From an uncultured Flavihumibacter sp. (lineage in GTDB: Bacteria; Bacteroidota; Bacteroidia; Chitinophagales; Chitinophagaceae), in assembly GCA_902168225.1 (NCBI GenBank), contig CABHOW010000077.1, positions 1 through 59,448 on the forward strand: a stretch of 59,448 nt of DNA. Reading direction: 5' to 3'. Below, one piece after another: positions 24,012 through 33,480 of this stretch (within the stretch, counting starts at the first letter, position 1; each line of letters opens with the position of its first letter). The notes under the pieces are model-generated. The model made no database searches, was not told the DNA's origin, and saw only the letters and a program-made list of their open reading frames with translations. Both the position numbers and the translations under genes were made by a program.

Positions 24012-26228
24012 ATGCGCATATTCATCTTTTTGTTTATTCTGCTTTTTTCGATTGATAGTTTTACGCAAGAAAGAAATGGGGAAACTTTTCAAAAAGACTA
24101 TCAGATCCATATAAGCAAAACCTCATCACCAATTAAAATTGATGGGGAATTAGACGAGCCCGACTGGCAAAAAGCGCAAATGGTTTCTAATTTTTGGCAA
24201 AAATATCCGGATGATAAAAATAAAGCCAAAAACAAAACTGAAGTACGCTTGCTGTACGACGATAAATATTTATACATTTCATTTAAAGCCTATGATAGTG
24301 GTAAAGCATTTATCCAAAGCCTAAAAAGAGATTTTGGACACGATGGAAATGATTGTGTTGCCGTTATTCTCGATCCCATCAATACACGTAATAATGGGTT
24401 TTTCTTTGTAGTAAATGCATATAACGCACAAAGTGACGATCAAATAAATTCTTCAGGTGGAGGTGCCAGTTTTAGTTGGGATCAAACCTGGTATTCTGCC
24501 ACAAAAAGATCTGAAGGGTACTGGACTGCTGAAATTGCCATCCCTTTTAAATCGATTCGCTATGATGCCGATAAAAAAAATTGGGGTATTAATTTTTTAA
24601 GGGTCGATACAAAAATTAATTCCTATGATACCTGGACGAACGTACCGGTAAACTTCAGATCCTATGATATCGGATATACCGGTGCTTTAATTTGGGATGA
24701 TTTGCCTCCAAAACCGGGTAGCAATACGGTTCTAATTCCTTATATAACATCAGAACTAAATCAACCATCCGGCGGCAATTCTGCACCCGAATTAAAACCA
24801 AATGTAGGTTTCGATGCGAAGATTGGCTTAACATCCTCCCTTAATTTAGACCTTACTACTAACCCCGATTTTTCTCAAATTGAAGTTGACAGGCAAGTAA
24901 CTAATCTTACCCGTTTTAATATCTTCTTCCCCGAAAGAAGAACTTTTTTTCTGGAGAATTCAGATTTGTTTGCCGGCTTTGGTATTGACCCGATTCGACC
25001 CTTCTATTCCAGAACTATTGGGCTTGATAAAAATGGAAACAGGATACCTATTTTATTAGGGGCTCGTATTACAGGCAATATTGCCAAAACAACGCGTATT
25101 GGGTTTATGAATATGCAAACGGGCAGACAAGGAGATTATTCCCCGGAAAACTATACAGCTGCTTCCGTAGAGCAAAGAATATTTAAAAGATCTGTTATAA
25201 AAGGTTATTTTTTAAATAGACAGAACTTCATTTCCGACGCAGAAAAAAAAGCCGATCCACTAAGCCAGTACGGCAGAAATGCCGGATTAGAATTTAATTA
25301 TTCCAACTTAGCCGGAACCTGGCAAACTTGGGTAACGTATCACCATTCATTTAAGCCTACGATCAGCGATAAAGATAATTATATGAGTACCGGGCTGTCT
25401 CATAATAGTAGAAACCTAAATTTTGTACTCGACCTCACTTCATTGGGTACAAATTACTATACTGATATGGGTTATATTCAACGCATTGAAAACTATGATG
25501 CACTCAGGGATACTACCATTCGTGTAGGCTTTAAGCATATATATACAAATGTTGGCTATAAAATAATTCCTACCAAAGGAGCCATAATAGGATATAATAT
25601 TCAAGGAGAAAATTATATCGTTTTTAACCCGAATGGCAGTTTCAACGAGCGGAATAGTAATCTCAACCTAAACATGCAGTTCAGGAATACGGCAAACTTA
25701 AATATGGGTATATCACAAAATGAAGTTCAGTTGTTATACCCTATTTCCTTCACAGGACAAACACCTTTACCTGCCGGAGCATATAGTTATAGCAGCACAT
25801 TTGTTAACTACAAATCCGATTTTAGAAAACCATTCAGTTTTTTTGGGAATATCGGTTTAGGGAGTTTTTATAATGGTTATAATCAATCATTATCCACCGG
25901 TTTTACAATAAGAAAAATACCACATCTGAATCTCGACTTCTCTTTTCAATATAACAATCTTATATTCCCCGAACCGTATGGAACTGCTGAGTTATTTTTA
26001 ATAGCGCAACGAACAGAAATAAACTTCTCTACCAAAATTTTCTGGACAACCTTTCTACAATACAATACACAAAGAAATAATATCAATATAAACAGCCGTC
26101 TCCAATATCGTTTCAAACCAATGAGCGACCTATTTTTAGTTTATACCGATAACTATTTTACCGATCCTTTATTTAAAAGCAGTAGTCGCGCATTGGTGTT
26201 CAAATTAAATTATTGGCTCAACCTATAA
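24012..26228 (+). CDS. exported CBM9-like / DUF5916 outer-surface protein
   Basis: A 738-residue exported protein. A signal peptide (MRIFIFLFILLFSIDSFTQ) is followed by a CBM9-like beta-sandwich (about 28-215; SPIKIDGELDEPDWQKAQ, then VRLLYDDKYLYISFKAYD), and then a long DUF5916 region rich in alternating aromatic strands that ends in Leu/Tyr-rich segments like an outer-membrane barrel (FKLNYWLNL). Proteins of this build are common in Bacteroidota and Gemmatimonadota; none has a settled function that I know. Its stop overlaps the convergent Asp-box protein by six bases. Confidence 0.85.
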   Translation: MRIFIFLFILLFSIDSFTQERNGETFQKDYQIHISKTSSPIKIDGELDEPDWQKAQMVSNFWQKYPDDKNKAKNKTEVRLLYDDKYLYISFKAYDSGKAFIQSLKRDFGHDGNDCVAVILDPINTRNNGFFFVVNAYNAQSDDQINSSGGGASFSWDQTWYSATKRSEGYWTAEIAIPFKSIRYDADKKNWGINFLRVDTKINSYDTWTNVPVNFRSYDIGYTGALIWDDLPPKPGSNTVLIPYITSELNQPSGGNSAPELKPNVGFDAKIGLTSSLNLDLTTNPDFSQIEVDRQVTNLTRFNIFFPERRTFFLENSDLFAGFGIDPIRPFYSRTIGLDKNGNRIPILLGARITGNIAKTTRIGFMNMQTGRQGDYSPENYTAASVEQRIFKRSVIKGYFLNRQNFISDAEKKADPLSQYGRNAGLEFNYSNLAGTWQTWVTYHHSFKPTISDKDNYMSTGLSHNSRNLNFVLDLTSLGTNYYTDMGYIQRIENYDALRDTTIRVGFKHIYTNVGYKIIPTKGAIIGYNIQGENYIVFNPNGSFNERNSNLNLNMQFRNTANLNMGISQNEVQLLYPISFTGQTPLPAGAYSYSSTFVNYKSDFRKPFSFFGNIGLGSFYNGYNQSLSTGFTIRKIPHLNLDFSFQYNNLIFPEPYGTAELFLIAQRTEINFSTKIFWTTFLQYNTQRNNININSRLQYRFKPMSDLFLVYTDNYFTDPLFKSSSRALVFKLNYWLNL

Positions 26229-29200
26229 ACTTGGTTTGATACCTATTACAGGTATCTGTTTATCATTGATCAATTTATTTAGTTGCTTCAATTCATTACC
26301 CATTACTGATTGAAGTTTGTTTAACTGTATATCTGCTTGACCTGCTAAATCGGCAAATGCTTCAATAGCTTGTTTCGTAGGCGCATTTTGCCCGCTTGCA
26401 GCTACACCCCATAAGCCGGCTATTTTATCGTTCAACCGAATCGGGAAGTTGAGCACATCTTGCCCGCTTTTAGATTTTGTTTGATATAAGGCCTCCTCAA
26501 CAGCAGTAATTTGCTTTACAATAGAATCACTCATCTGCTTAATCTCCTTATTGTTTTTAATATCGATTCTTCCATTCAAATCAGTGATCTGTGTTCTAAC
26601 GGTTCTAATATTTCGAATAGCTTTTTGTATATCATTAAACTTATCACGTACTTGCAATAAGAAATTAACTTGTGCTTCGTAATCCGCATCCGTCATTTTA
26701 TAGGTTGGGTCGGCCTTAACAACAAAGGGTACATCTACTGAATCAGTATTATATTTCACCCGAGCCTTATAAGTACCGGGGGCAATCTTTACACTGCCTA
26801 CTCCTCCATTCCAAAGTATCATACCATCAATTCTTTCTCCGGGTGCATGATTCATATCCCACACAAATTGATTCATACCTTCATTAATATCTAATTTATC
26901 AGCCGCTTCGCGGGAAGAAGTACTGAATGTTTTCAAAGGTTTTTGTTGTTTATCAAATAAAGTGATACTACACTTACTACTATCTGTTACCCCTTTTAAA
27001 TAATAGTTCACTACCAAACCAAGAGGAGGATTCTCACCTGTATTTGCTTCTACAGTAGCTCCACCTCTTCTTCCTCTTCTTCCACCACTACCTTCTAAAC
27101 GGTAAGTATCATTAATAGGAAATACATGTAAATTTTTAGAAAGAATAGCAGCACTCCTTTGTTGGATAATGGTAAGATCATCGATCACCCAAAAGGCGCG
27201 ACCCTGTGTTGCTACAATCAGATCATTGTTTTTGATCGTAATGTCGGTAATGGGCACTACAGGTAAATTCAATTGAAAAGACTGCCAGCTGGCTCCATCA
27301 TCATAACTTATATACATGCCGTATTCCGTACCCGCATATAAAAGACCTGCTCTTTTTTTATCGGCCCGGATAGCTCTCGTGAAATGCATAGCAGGAATAC
27401 CGGTTACAATTTTTTTCCAGGTTTTACCATAATCTTCTGTTTTAAATAAGTAGGGTGCAAAATCATCTAACTTATATTTTGTTCCGGCAAAATAAGCAGT
27501 ACCTTTTTTAAAAGGATCCGTATCAACACAATTCCACATCATCCATTTACCGGCATCGGGTGGCGTTACGTTTTCCCAATTTTTGCCACCATCTTTACTT
27601 ACATGGATCAACCCATCGTCACTGCCCGTCCATAATACATCTTTTTCCAATTCCGATTCTGTTGCTGTGAAAATGGTACAATAGTACTCTACTGATGTAT
27701 TGTCTTTAGTGATGGGGCCACCACTAGATGCTTGTTTTGATTTATCGTTTGTAGTTAGATCACCTCCTAATGTTTCCCAACTTTGTCCTTCGTTCTCTGT
27801 CACAAATAAATGATTACCCCCTGCATATAAACGCTTAGGATTATGGGGAGAAAAGAAAAAAGGGAAATTCCATTGGAAGCGATATTTCTGTACATCGGCA
27901 CCTGCACCCATCGGATTATCAGGCCAAACATTAATAGCACGCGATTCGCCTGTTAGATGATCTCTTCTTTCTAATAAGCCTCCATAATTACCTCCGTATA
28001 CGATTTCAGGATTTGCCGGATCGGCTATCACATAACCGCTTTCTGCACCCGCAGTAACTTCCCAATCGCGCTCGGTAATACTGGTACCCGTTGTTCTACT
28101 TTTAATTCGAACAGTGGTATTATCCTGCTGTGCTCCATAAATTCTATAAGGCACAGCATTATCTGTAGAAACCCTATAAAATTGTGCAGTAGGCTGGTTA
28201 TTCAAAGTACTCCAGTTTCTTCCTGCATCAAAACTTATTTGGGCACCACCGTCATCGGCTACGATCATTCTATTTCCGTCTTCCGGATCTATCCATAAGT
28301 CATGATGATCCCCATGTGGAGGAGGGGTGTTTGAAAATTGAAAAGTATAACCGCCATCTCTGCTCACCATAAATTGAACATTCGGACAATACACTAGGTT
28401 TTCATTTTTAGGGTCTACAAAAACTTTAGTATAGTACCAGGCACGTTGACGAATATTATTATCACTCGAAGTAAGCGTCCATGTTTCACCGGCATCATTA
28501 CTCATATACAATCCGCCATCTTTATTTTCGATGAGTGCATATACTTTATCGGTATTAGAAGGTGCAACGGCTACACCCACTATTCCCCAAATACCTTTTG
28601 GTAACCCTTTTTTGGTAGCAATAGAAGTCCATGTTTCACCCCCATCTATGCTTTTATACATCCCACTTCCATCACCACCGCTCTCCATACTATAAGGTGT
28701 TCTTATCACGCGCCACATACCTGCATAAAAAACAGAAGGGTTGCCGGGCTCCATTACTAAATCGGAACAGCCTGTTTGGTTATTGACGTATAAAGTTTTC
28801 TTCCAGGTTTTACCACCGTCGGTAGTTTTATAAATACCTCTTTCTTCATTGGGGCCAAATAAATGCCCCATTACCGCAACCCATACCGTATTAGGATCAC
28901 GAGGATGAATAATGATACGAATGATATGGCGACCATCTTTTAATCCAATATTTCGCCATGTTCTACCTGCGTCATCACTACGCCACATACCGCCTAATCC
29001 TTCAGCCACATTACCACGCATACTGTTTTCACCTTCTCCCACATATACTACCGATTCATCACTTGGGGCAACTGCAACAGCCCCTATAGTGCCCCCAAAA
29101 TATTTATCGGAAATATTTTTCCAGTTATTACCGCCATCCACTGTTTTCCAAACACCACCACCTGTTGCACCAAAATAAAAAGTGGTTTTGCTTTTATAAC

Positions 29201-29387
29201 TACCGGTAACGGCAGCACTTCTACCGCCCCGGAAAGGACCAATAGATCTGTACTTTACTTTTGATAATAGTGCGGCGTCCGACACTTCCTCTTTAACAGG
29301 TGCAGGAACGTTTTTTTTGTTTTTGGCATTTTGTGCATAACCAACAAGGCAAAGCACACATGCTGTAGCAGCTAGTATTTTTCTCAT
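26223..29387 (-). CDS. large exported Asp-box (sortilin/VPS10-like) repeat protein
   Basis: A 1054-residue exported protein. The start at MRKILAATACVLCLVGYAQ gives a signal peptide; an upstream in-frame ATG at 29423 adds unrelated residues. About eleven Asp boxes (pattern SxDxGxxW) are visible, for example TVDGGNNW, SDDAGRTW, TTDGGKTW, SIDGGETW, SNDAGETW and SKDGGKNW, which build one or two beta-propellers of the sortilin/VPS10 or glycosyl-hydrolase type. A low-complexity GGRRGRRGG lies between the propellers and a C-terminal helical part. Often annotated as glycosyl hydrolase, but no catalytic residues were identified. Divergent from ade. Confidence 0.85.
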   Translation of the reverse strand: MRKILAATACVLCLVGYAQNAKNKKNVPAPVKEEVSDAALLSKVKYRSIGPFRGGRSAAVTGSYKSKTTFYFGATGGGVWKTVDGGNNWKNISDKYFGGTIGAVAVAPSDESVVYVGEGENSMRGNVAEGLGGMWRSDDAGRTWRNIGLKDGRHIIRIIIHPRDPNTVWVAVMGHLFGPNEERGIYKTTDGGKTWKKTLYVNNQTGCSDLVMEPGNPSVFYAGMWRVIRTPYSMESGGDGSGMYKSIDGGETWTSIATKKGLPKGIWGIVGVAVAPSNTDKVYALIENKDGGLYMSNDAGETWTLTSSDNNIRQRAWYYTKVFVDPKNENLVYCPNVQFMVSRDGGYTFQFSNTPPPHGDHHDLWIDPEDGNRMIVADDGGAQISFDAGRNWSTLNNQPTAQFYRVSTDNAVPYRIYGAQQDNTTVRIKSRTTGTSITERDWEVTAGAESGYVIADPANPEIVYGGNYGGLLERRDHLTGESRAINVWPDNPMGAGADVQKYRFQWNFPFFFSPHNPKRLYAGGNHLFVTENEGQSWETLGGDLTTNDKSKQASSGGPITKDNTSVEYYCTIFTATESELEKDVLWTGSDDGLIHVSKDGGKNWENVTPPDAGKWMMWNCVDTDPFKKGTAYFAGTKYKLDDFAPYLFKTEDYGKTWKKIVTGIPAMHFTRAIRADKKRAGLLYAGTEYGMYISYDDGASWQSFQLNLPVVPITDITIKNNDLIVATQGRAFWVIDDLTIIQQRSAAILSKNLHVFPINDTYRLEGSGGRRGRRGGATVEANTGENPPLGLVVNYYLKGVTDSSKCSITLFDKQQKPLKTFSTSSREAADKLDINEGMNQFVWDMNHAPGERIDGMILWNGGVGSVKIAPGTYKARVKYNTDSVDVPFVVKADPTYKMTDADYEAQVNFLLQVRDKFNDIQKAIRNIRTVRTQITDLNGRIDIKNNKEIKQMSDSIVKQITAVEEALYQTKSKSGQDVLNFPIRLNDKIAGLWGVAASGQNAPTKQAIEAFADLAGQADIQLNKLQSVMGNELKQLNKLINDKQIPVIGIKPSL

Positions 29388-29540
29388 GATAAGCAAATTG
29401 GATGAGAAAAATAGGCATTCCACCTCGCTTCACAAAAAAAATAAGGATGAACGATTATTTATTGTTCTATACAGGCTAGCTCCGAATTGTAGGGTTTACA
29501 TATATCTTGCGGTATCCGTAATTTAGATTTTTATTAGCTT

Positions 29541-31184
29541 ATGAACAGCAGTCACTTTTCTATCACAGCCAATCTGGTCAATATTCTTCAACGCAGTATA
29601 CAAGAAGCGATTATAACTATTGAAAACGGAAAAATAAATCGCATTGCGATAAAGGGCGAAGAAAATAAAAGTTTACCCTATATGCTGCCCGGTTTTATTG
29701 ATAGCCATATTCATATTGAAAGCAGTATGCTTATTCCCAGTGAGTTTGCCCGTTTAGCTGTAGTACATGGTACAGTAGCCACTGTGAGCGACCCGCACGA
29801 AATTGCTAATGTATGCGGTGTAGCAGGTGTTCACTATATGATTGAGAATGGTAAACAAACCCCTTTCAAATTTAATTTTGGGGCTCCAAGCTGTGTACCC
29901 GCAACTGCTTTTGAAACAGCCGGTGCTTCATTAGATGCAAATGCTGTTAGCGCATTATTGGCCCTGCCCGAAATAAAATACCTGAGTGAAATGATGAACT
30001 TCCCCGGGGTATTACACAAGGATCCGGAAGTAATGCAAAAAATTGCGGCATCGCATCAATGGGGTAAGCCGGTAGATGGCCATGCACCGGGCCTACGAGG
30101 CGAAGCCGCTCAACATTATATTGAATCGGGTATTTCAACCGATCATGAATGTTTTACCATGGAAGAAGCACTCGATAAGTTAGAACATGGTATGAAAATT
30201 ATTATCAGGGAAGGAAGTGCTGCGAAAAATTTTGAAGCGTTATATGAATTGATAGATGACCATCCGAATGCTATCATGCTTTGCAGTGATGATAAACACC
30301 CGGATAGCCTGGTAGAAGGGCATATGAATCAACTTTGCGCAAGAGCTGTAGCAAAGGGTATTGACGTATTTAATGTATTGAAAGCCGCTTGTATCAATCC
30401 CGTAAAACACTATAAGCTTGATGTTGGTTTATTAAGGGAAGGAGATGCCGCAGATTGTGTAATTGTAAAAGACTTACAGCATTTTAAAGTACTACAAACC
30501 TATATTGATGGGATACTTGTTGCAGATAATGGTAAAACCCTTATTTCTTCTGTTCCTGCAAGTATCATTAATACATTTGATTGCCAGCCAATTAGCAGGG
30601 ATCAATTAGCTATTCATGAAAATGAATACCCGCAAAGCGAAGAAAAAATACCGGTAATTGAGGCTTTAGATGGACAATTAATTACCAATACATTATGGCT
30701 TGATGGCAAAAAAGAAAATAATCACTGGGTGTCAGATGCCAATGAAGATATATTGAAAATAATTGTGGTGAATCGTTATCATCATGCACCCATTGCCAAA
30801 GCTTTTATAAAAAACATAGGGTTGAAGGAGGGAGCGATCGCTTCTACTGTTGCACACGACAGTCACAATATTGTAGCAGTAGGTGTAGATGATGATTCAC
30901 TCACAAAAGCTATCAATTTACTGATAGCAACAAAAGGAGGTGTGAGTGCCGTTTCAAATAGAGAAGCAATTACATTACCATTACCTGTTGCCGGACTCAT
31001 GAGTACTGATGATGGTTATGCGGTTGCTGAAGCTTACACAAAAATAGATACACTTGCCAAAGCAATGGGATCAACACTTTCAGCACCCTATATGACCTTA
31101 AGTTTTATGGCGTTATTAGTGATACCACATATTAAACTCAGTGATAAAGGGTTGTTCAACGGAGATACGTTTTCATTTTATTAG
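29541..31184 (+). CDS. ade: adenine deaminase
   Basis: A 547-residue amidohydrolase that converts adenine to hypoxanthine plus ammonia for purine salvage. The metal motif is GFIDSHIHIESSM, followed by HGTVATVSDPHEIANVCG, with VDGHAPGL, TDHECFT and SDDKHPD further on; the C-terminal domain carries GGVSAVSNREAITLPLP and LALSFMAL-like endings typical of the long bacterial Ade. There is no signal peptide. The neighbour upp 550 bases downstream is another nucleobase salvage gene, although a minus-strand lipoprotein separates them. Its stop shares TTAG with that lipoprotein. Confidence 0.94.
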   Translation: MNSSHFSITANLVNILQRSIQEAIITIENGKINRIAIKGEENKSLPYMLPGFIDSHIHIESSMLIPSEFARLAVVHGTVATVSDPHEIANVCGVAGVHYMIENGKQTPFKFNFGAPSCVPATAFETAGASLDANAVSALLALPEIKYLSEMMNFPGVLHKDPEVMQKIAASHQWGKPVDGHAPGLRGEAAQHYIESGISTDHECFTMEEALDKLEHGMKIIIREGSAAKNFEALYELIDDHPNAIMLCSDDKHPDSLVEGHMNQLCARAVAKGIDVFNVLKAACINPVKHYKLDVGLLREGDAADCVIVKDLQHFKVLQTYIDGILVADNGKTLISSVPASIINTFDCQPISRDQLAIHENEYPQSEEKIPVIEALDGQLITNTLWLDGKKENNHWVSDANEDILKIIVVNRYHHAPIAKAFIKNIGLKEGAIASTVAHDSHNIVAVGVDDDSLTKAINLLIATKGGVSAVSNREAITLPLPVAGLMSTDDGYAVAEAYTKIDTLAKAMGSTLSAPYMTLSFMALLVIPHIKLSDKGLFNGDTFSFY

Positions 31185-31594
31185 TATCCTGATGCTGTGA
31201 TTACTTTCACAGACACACTATCCGTTCCCTTTGGTGCAAAATATTTTGTTTTGAATTTGATAGTCTCGCCGGGAGGAATATTGTCGTAAACAGTTTCCAT
31301 AGCCTCATCTAACTTAACCGCTGTTTTGCTGAAGAAACTAAGTTTTAATTGTACATCTTTATAAGAAGCAATGGTAGCCTTATTATGAATAGTTCCTTTT
31401 ACTACTGTTTGCCCGATTATATTTTTCCGATCACTGTTTTCAACCGCTAAGAATTTGGTAGGATTATTCTTTTCTTTATCAGCCAAATTTTCTTTTACCT
31501 CCTCATAGTTAGCTTTATCAAACCCTTTTCCGTTTTTTTCGTTGTTACAAGCCATCAAACTCATCACTATCAAAACTGTATATAGCTTACGCAT
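31181..31594 (-). CDS. small lipoprotein of unknown function
   Basis: A 137-residue lipoprotein. The signal MRKLYTVLIVMSLMACNN has a lipobox LMAC with Cys at position 16. A charged linker follows, then a beta-rich domain (VVKGTIHNKATIASYKDVQLKLSF, then VYDNIPPGETIKFKTKYFAP) with the look of FxLYD-type immunoglobulin-like folds. It should sit in the inner or outer membrane facing the periplasm. No partner is suggested by context: upp diverges from it across a word-repeat spacer. Confidence 0.8.
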   Translation of the reverse strand: MRKLYTVLIVMSLMACNNEKNGKGFDKANYEEVKENLADKEKNNPTKFLAVENSDRKNIIGQTVVKGTIHNKATIASYKDVQLKLSFFSKTAVKLDEAMETVYDNIPPGETIKFKTKYFAPKGTDSVSVKVITASGY

Positions 31595-31621
31595 GGGATA
31601 ATTTTTGTCTAAATTATGAAT

Positions 31622-31700
31622 ATAAGGTTACGGGATATAGATAATAGGTAATGGGGCATATATAATAGGTAATAAGCCTATTCCCTGTTAGCGCTTATAC
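31622..31700. repeat. word-repeat tract, ATAATAGGTAAT twice
   Basis: ATAATAGGTAAT at 31641-31652 and 31662-31673 (period 21), flanked by GGTTACGGG and CCTATTCCCTGTTA words. It belongs to the TATTCCC/TTACC family and fills the divergent space between the lipoprotein and upp; the G-poor strand is in sense with the lipoprotein. Confidence 0.6.
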
Positions 31701-31702
31701 CC

Positions 31703-31710
31703 TAACTTTA
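31703..31710 (+). promoter_or_regulatory. -7 box TAACTTTA upstream of upp
   Basis: Matches TAnnTTT(G/A) and lies 16 bases before the ATG, directly after the word-repeat tract. Confidence 0.45.
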
Positions 31711-31726
31711 CAATAAATCCCCTTGT

Positions 31727-32380
31727 ATGGTCATTAATCTCAGCGAACAGCACAGTTTAGTAAGTAATTGGGTATCGGAACTAAGAAATACCGAAATACA
31801 GGGCGATCGTTTACGCTTTAGAAGAAATTTAGAGCGGATCGGAGAAATTGCCGCTTATGAAATTAGTAAGCAACTTCCTTTTAAAATTCAGGAAACCCCC
31901 ACCCCCTTGGGAACACACGAAAGTAAAGTACTCGCATCCCAGCCTGTACTGGCTACTATATTGAGAGCAGGGCTACCCTTGCATAATGGTATGCTCAATT
32001 ATTTTGATAAAGCCGATAATGCTTTTATCTCTGCTTACCGTAAACATCATAGGGATGGGAGTTTTGAAATTAGTTTGGAATATATGAGTTGTCCGGTTTT
32101 AGAAAACCGCGTAATTATAATTAGCGACCCTATGCTGGCTACAGGTGCTTCCATTGTAAAAACGATACAATACATGAAGAATGAGGGTAAACCGGCCGCT
32201 ATTCATGTAGTTGTAGCCATTGCCTGTACCATAGGTATTGAATTTATTCATCGGGAATGTGGTACCAATATCTCCATTTGGTGTGGGGATATAGACGATG
32301 AACTCACTGCAAAAGGATATATCGTTCCGGGATTGGGTGATGCAGGCGATTTGGCTTTTGGTACCAAATTGCAAGCCTGA
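31727..32380 (+). CDS. upp: uracil phosphoribosyltransferase
   Basis: A 217-residue type I phosphoribosyltransferase that makes UMP from uracil and PRPP. The PRPP loop is ISDPMLATGASIVKTI, the uracil-binding C-terminus is GYIVPGLGDAGDLAFGT, and ILRAGLPLHNGM is the conserved N-terminal flap region. Length is normal. It is cytoplasmic and monocistronic by appearance. A word-repeat tract precedes its promoter, and a PorP/SprF-type gene follows in the same direction. Confidence 0.95.
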   Translation: MVINLSEQHSLVSNWVSELRNTEIQGDRLRFRRNLERIGEIAAYEISKQLPFKIQETPTPLGTHESKVLASQPVLATILRAGLPLHNGMLNYFDKADNAFISAYRKHHRDGSFEISLEYMSCPVLENRVIIISDPMLATGASIVKTIQYMKNEGKPAAIHVVVAIACTIGIEFIHRECGTNISIWCGDIDDELTAKGYIVPGLGDAGDLAFGTKLQA

Positions 32381-32432
32381 TTAACATATCCTTCCCAATT
32401 TATTCGGTATATTTATGCTAAGGTTAGTTTGT

Positions 32433-33440
32433 ATGCGCAGTGTATTGCTAGTAGTAATCTTGTTTTTGATCAGTGAAAACATAACGGCTCAGGATCCGAA
32501 TTTTTCTCAATTCTTTTCGTCACCGCTTACTTTAAACCCGGCTTTTACCGGGAAGTTTTTTGGGGCTTATCGATTTGCCGCAAACCATAGAAACCAATGG
32601 CCTAGCATAAATAACGCATTCACAACCACTGCAGCTTCAGTAGATTTTCAAATTTTAAAAAATAAAATAGCGGCTAATGATACCTGGGGGGTAGGATTCT
32701 CCGGCTTGAGCGACCAAGGCGCAGCCGGTGCCGTTAAATTTAATTATGGTTCTTTCTCTACAGCTTATCATAAGGGTTTAGATGAAGATGGCTTACATCA
32801 ATTAGGTGCTGCTTTTCAGGTCACATACGCTAATATGTTTGTTGATATTACTAAAATCAACTTTGAAGACCAATTAACTACCCTTGGTTTTACCGGTGTT
32901 ACATCAGAGGTATTTAATTTCAATACCCTTAAGTCTAATTATATTGATATTAATGCAGGCTTACTCTATAATGGAAGTACAAGCGATAAAAATAATTTTT
33001 ATGTAGGCGTAAGTATGTATCATATCAACCGCCCCTCCCAGCAACTCACAGGTGCATCATATTCGGTAAATCCCAGGACTAATTTTCATGCGGGTGGTTA
33101 TTTTCCTATTAGTGAAACCAGTACGCTACATCTCAGTGCCTCACAAATTTTTCAAGCAGGTGCTTCTCAAACTATGCTTGGAGGTGCCGTACAGTTAATG
33201 GTATCAGGTGGTGATCCTAATAAACCAACGAGCATTTATGCAGGTAGCTGGTTTCGTTTTAATGATGCCATTATCCCTTATGTAGGCATTGAATTTAACG
33301 ATTTCAGGATCGGGGCTACCTACGATTACAATTACTCCACATTAAGAACCGCTTCTCAAAATCGCGGTGGAATTGAAGTCTCAATTATTTATATCCATCG
33401 CCCTTCTACCGATAGACCTGTAAGCTGTCCGAAATTTTAA
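32433..33440 (+). CDS. PorP/SprF-type outer-membrane protein (type IX secretion)
   Basis: A 335-residue outer-membrane barrel. A signal peptide (MRSVLLVVILFLISENITAQ) is followed by the family hallmark DPNFSQFFSSPLTLNPAFTG, and the end IEVSIIYIHRPSTDRPVSCPKF also fits. PorP/SprF proteins anchor type IX secretion or gliding adhesins such as SprB, and genomes usually carry several copies. A longer start at 32415 is open, but TATATTTA at 32408 looks like a -7 box and would place that ATG before the transcript. No large adhesin gene is next to it, which is unusual for SprF pairs. Confidence 0.88.
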   Translation: MRSVLLVVILFLISENITAQDPNFSQFFSSPLTLNPAFTGKFFGAYRFAANHRNQWPSINNAFTTTAASVDFQILKNKIAANDTWGVGFSGLSDQGAAGAVKFNYGSFSTAYHKGLDEDGLHQLGAAFQVTYANMFVDITKINFEDQLTTLGFTGVTSEVFNFNTLKSNYIDINAGLLYNGSTSDKNNFYVGVSMYHINRPSQQLTGASYSVNPRTNFHAGGYFPISETSTLHLSASQIFQAGASQTMLGGAVQLMVSGGDPNKPTSIYAGSWFRFNDAIIPYVGIEFNDFRIGATYDYNYSTLRTASQNRGGIEVSIIYIHRPSTDRPVSCPKF

Positions 33441-33480
33441 TTGCCCAGTTTGTTAGTATCTTAGCAAAAACATTCCCCCT

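Noticed and set aside
31622..31700. Possible CRISPR-like direct repeats
   Set aside because: Units of 12 bases with period 21 and degenerate spacers are far too short and irregular, and no cas gene is present.
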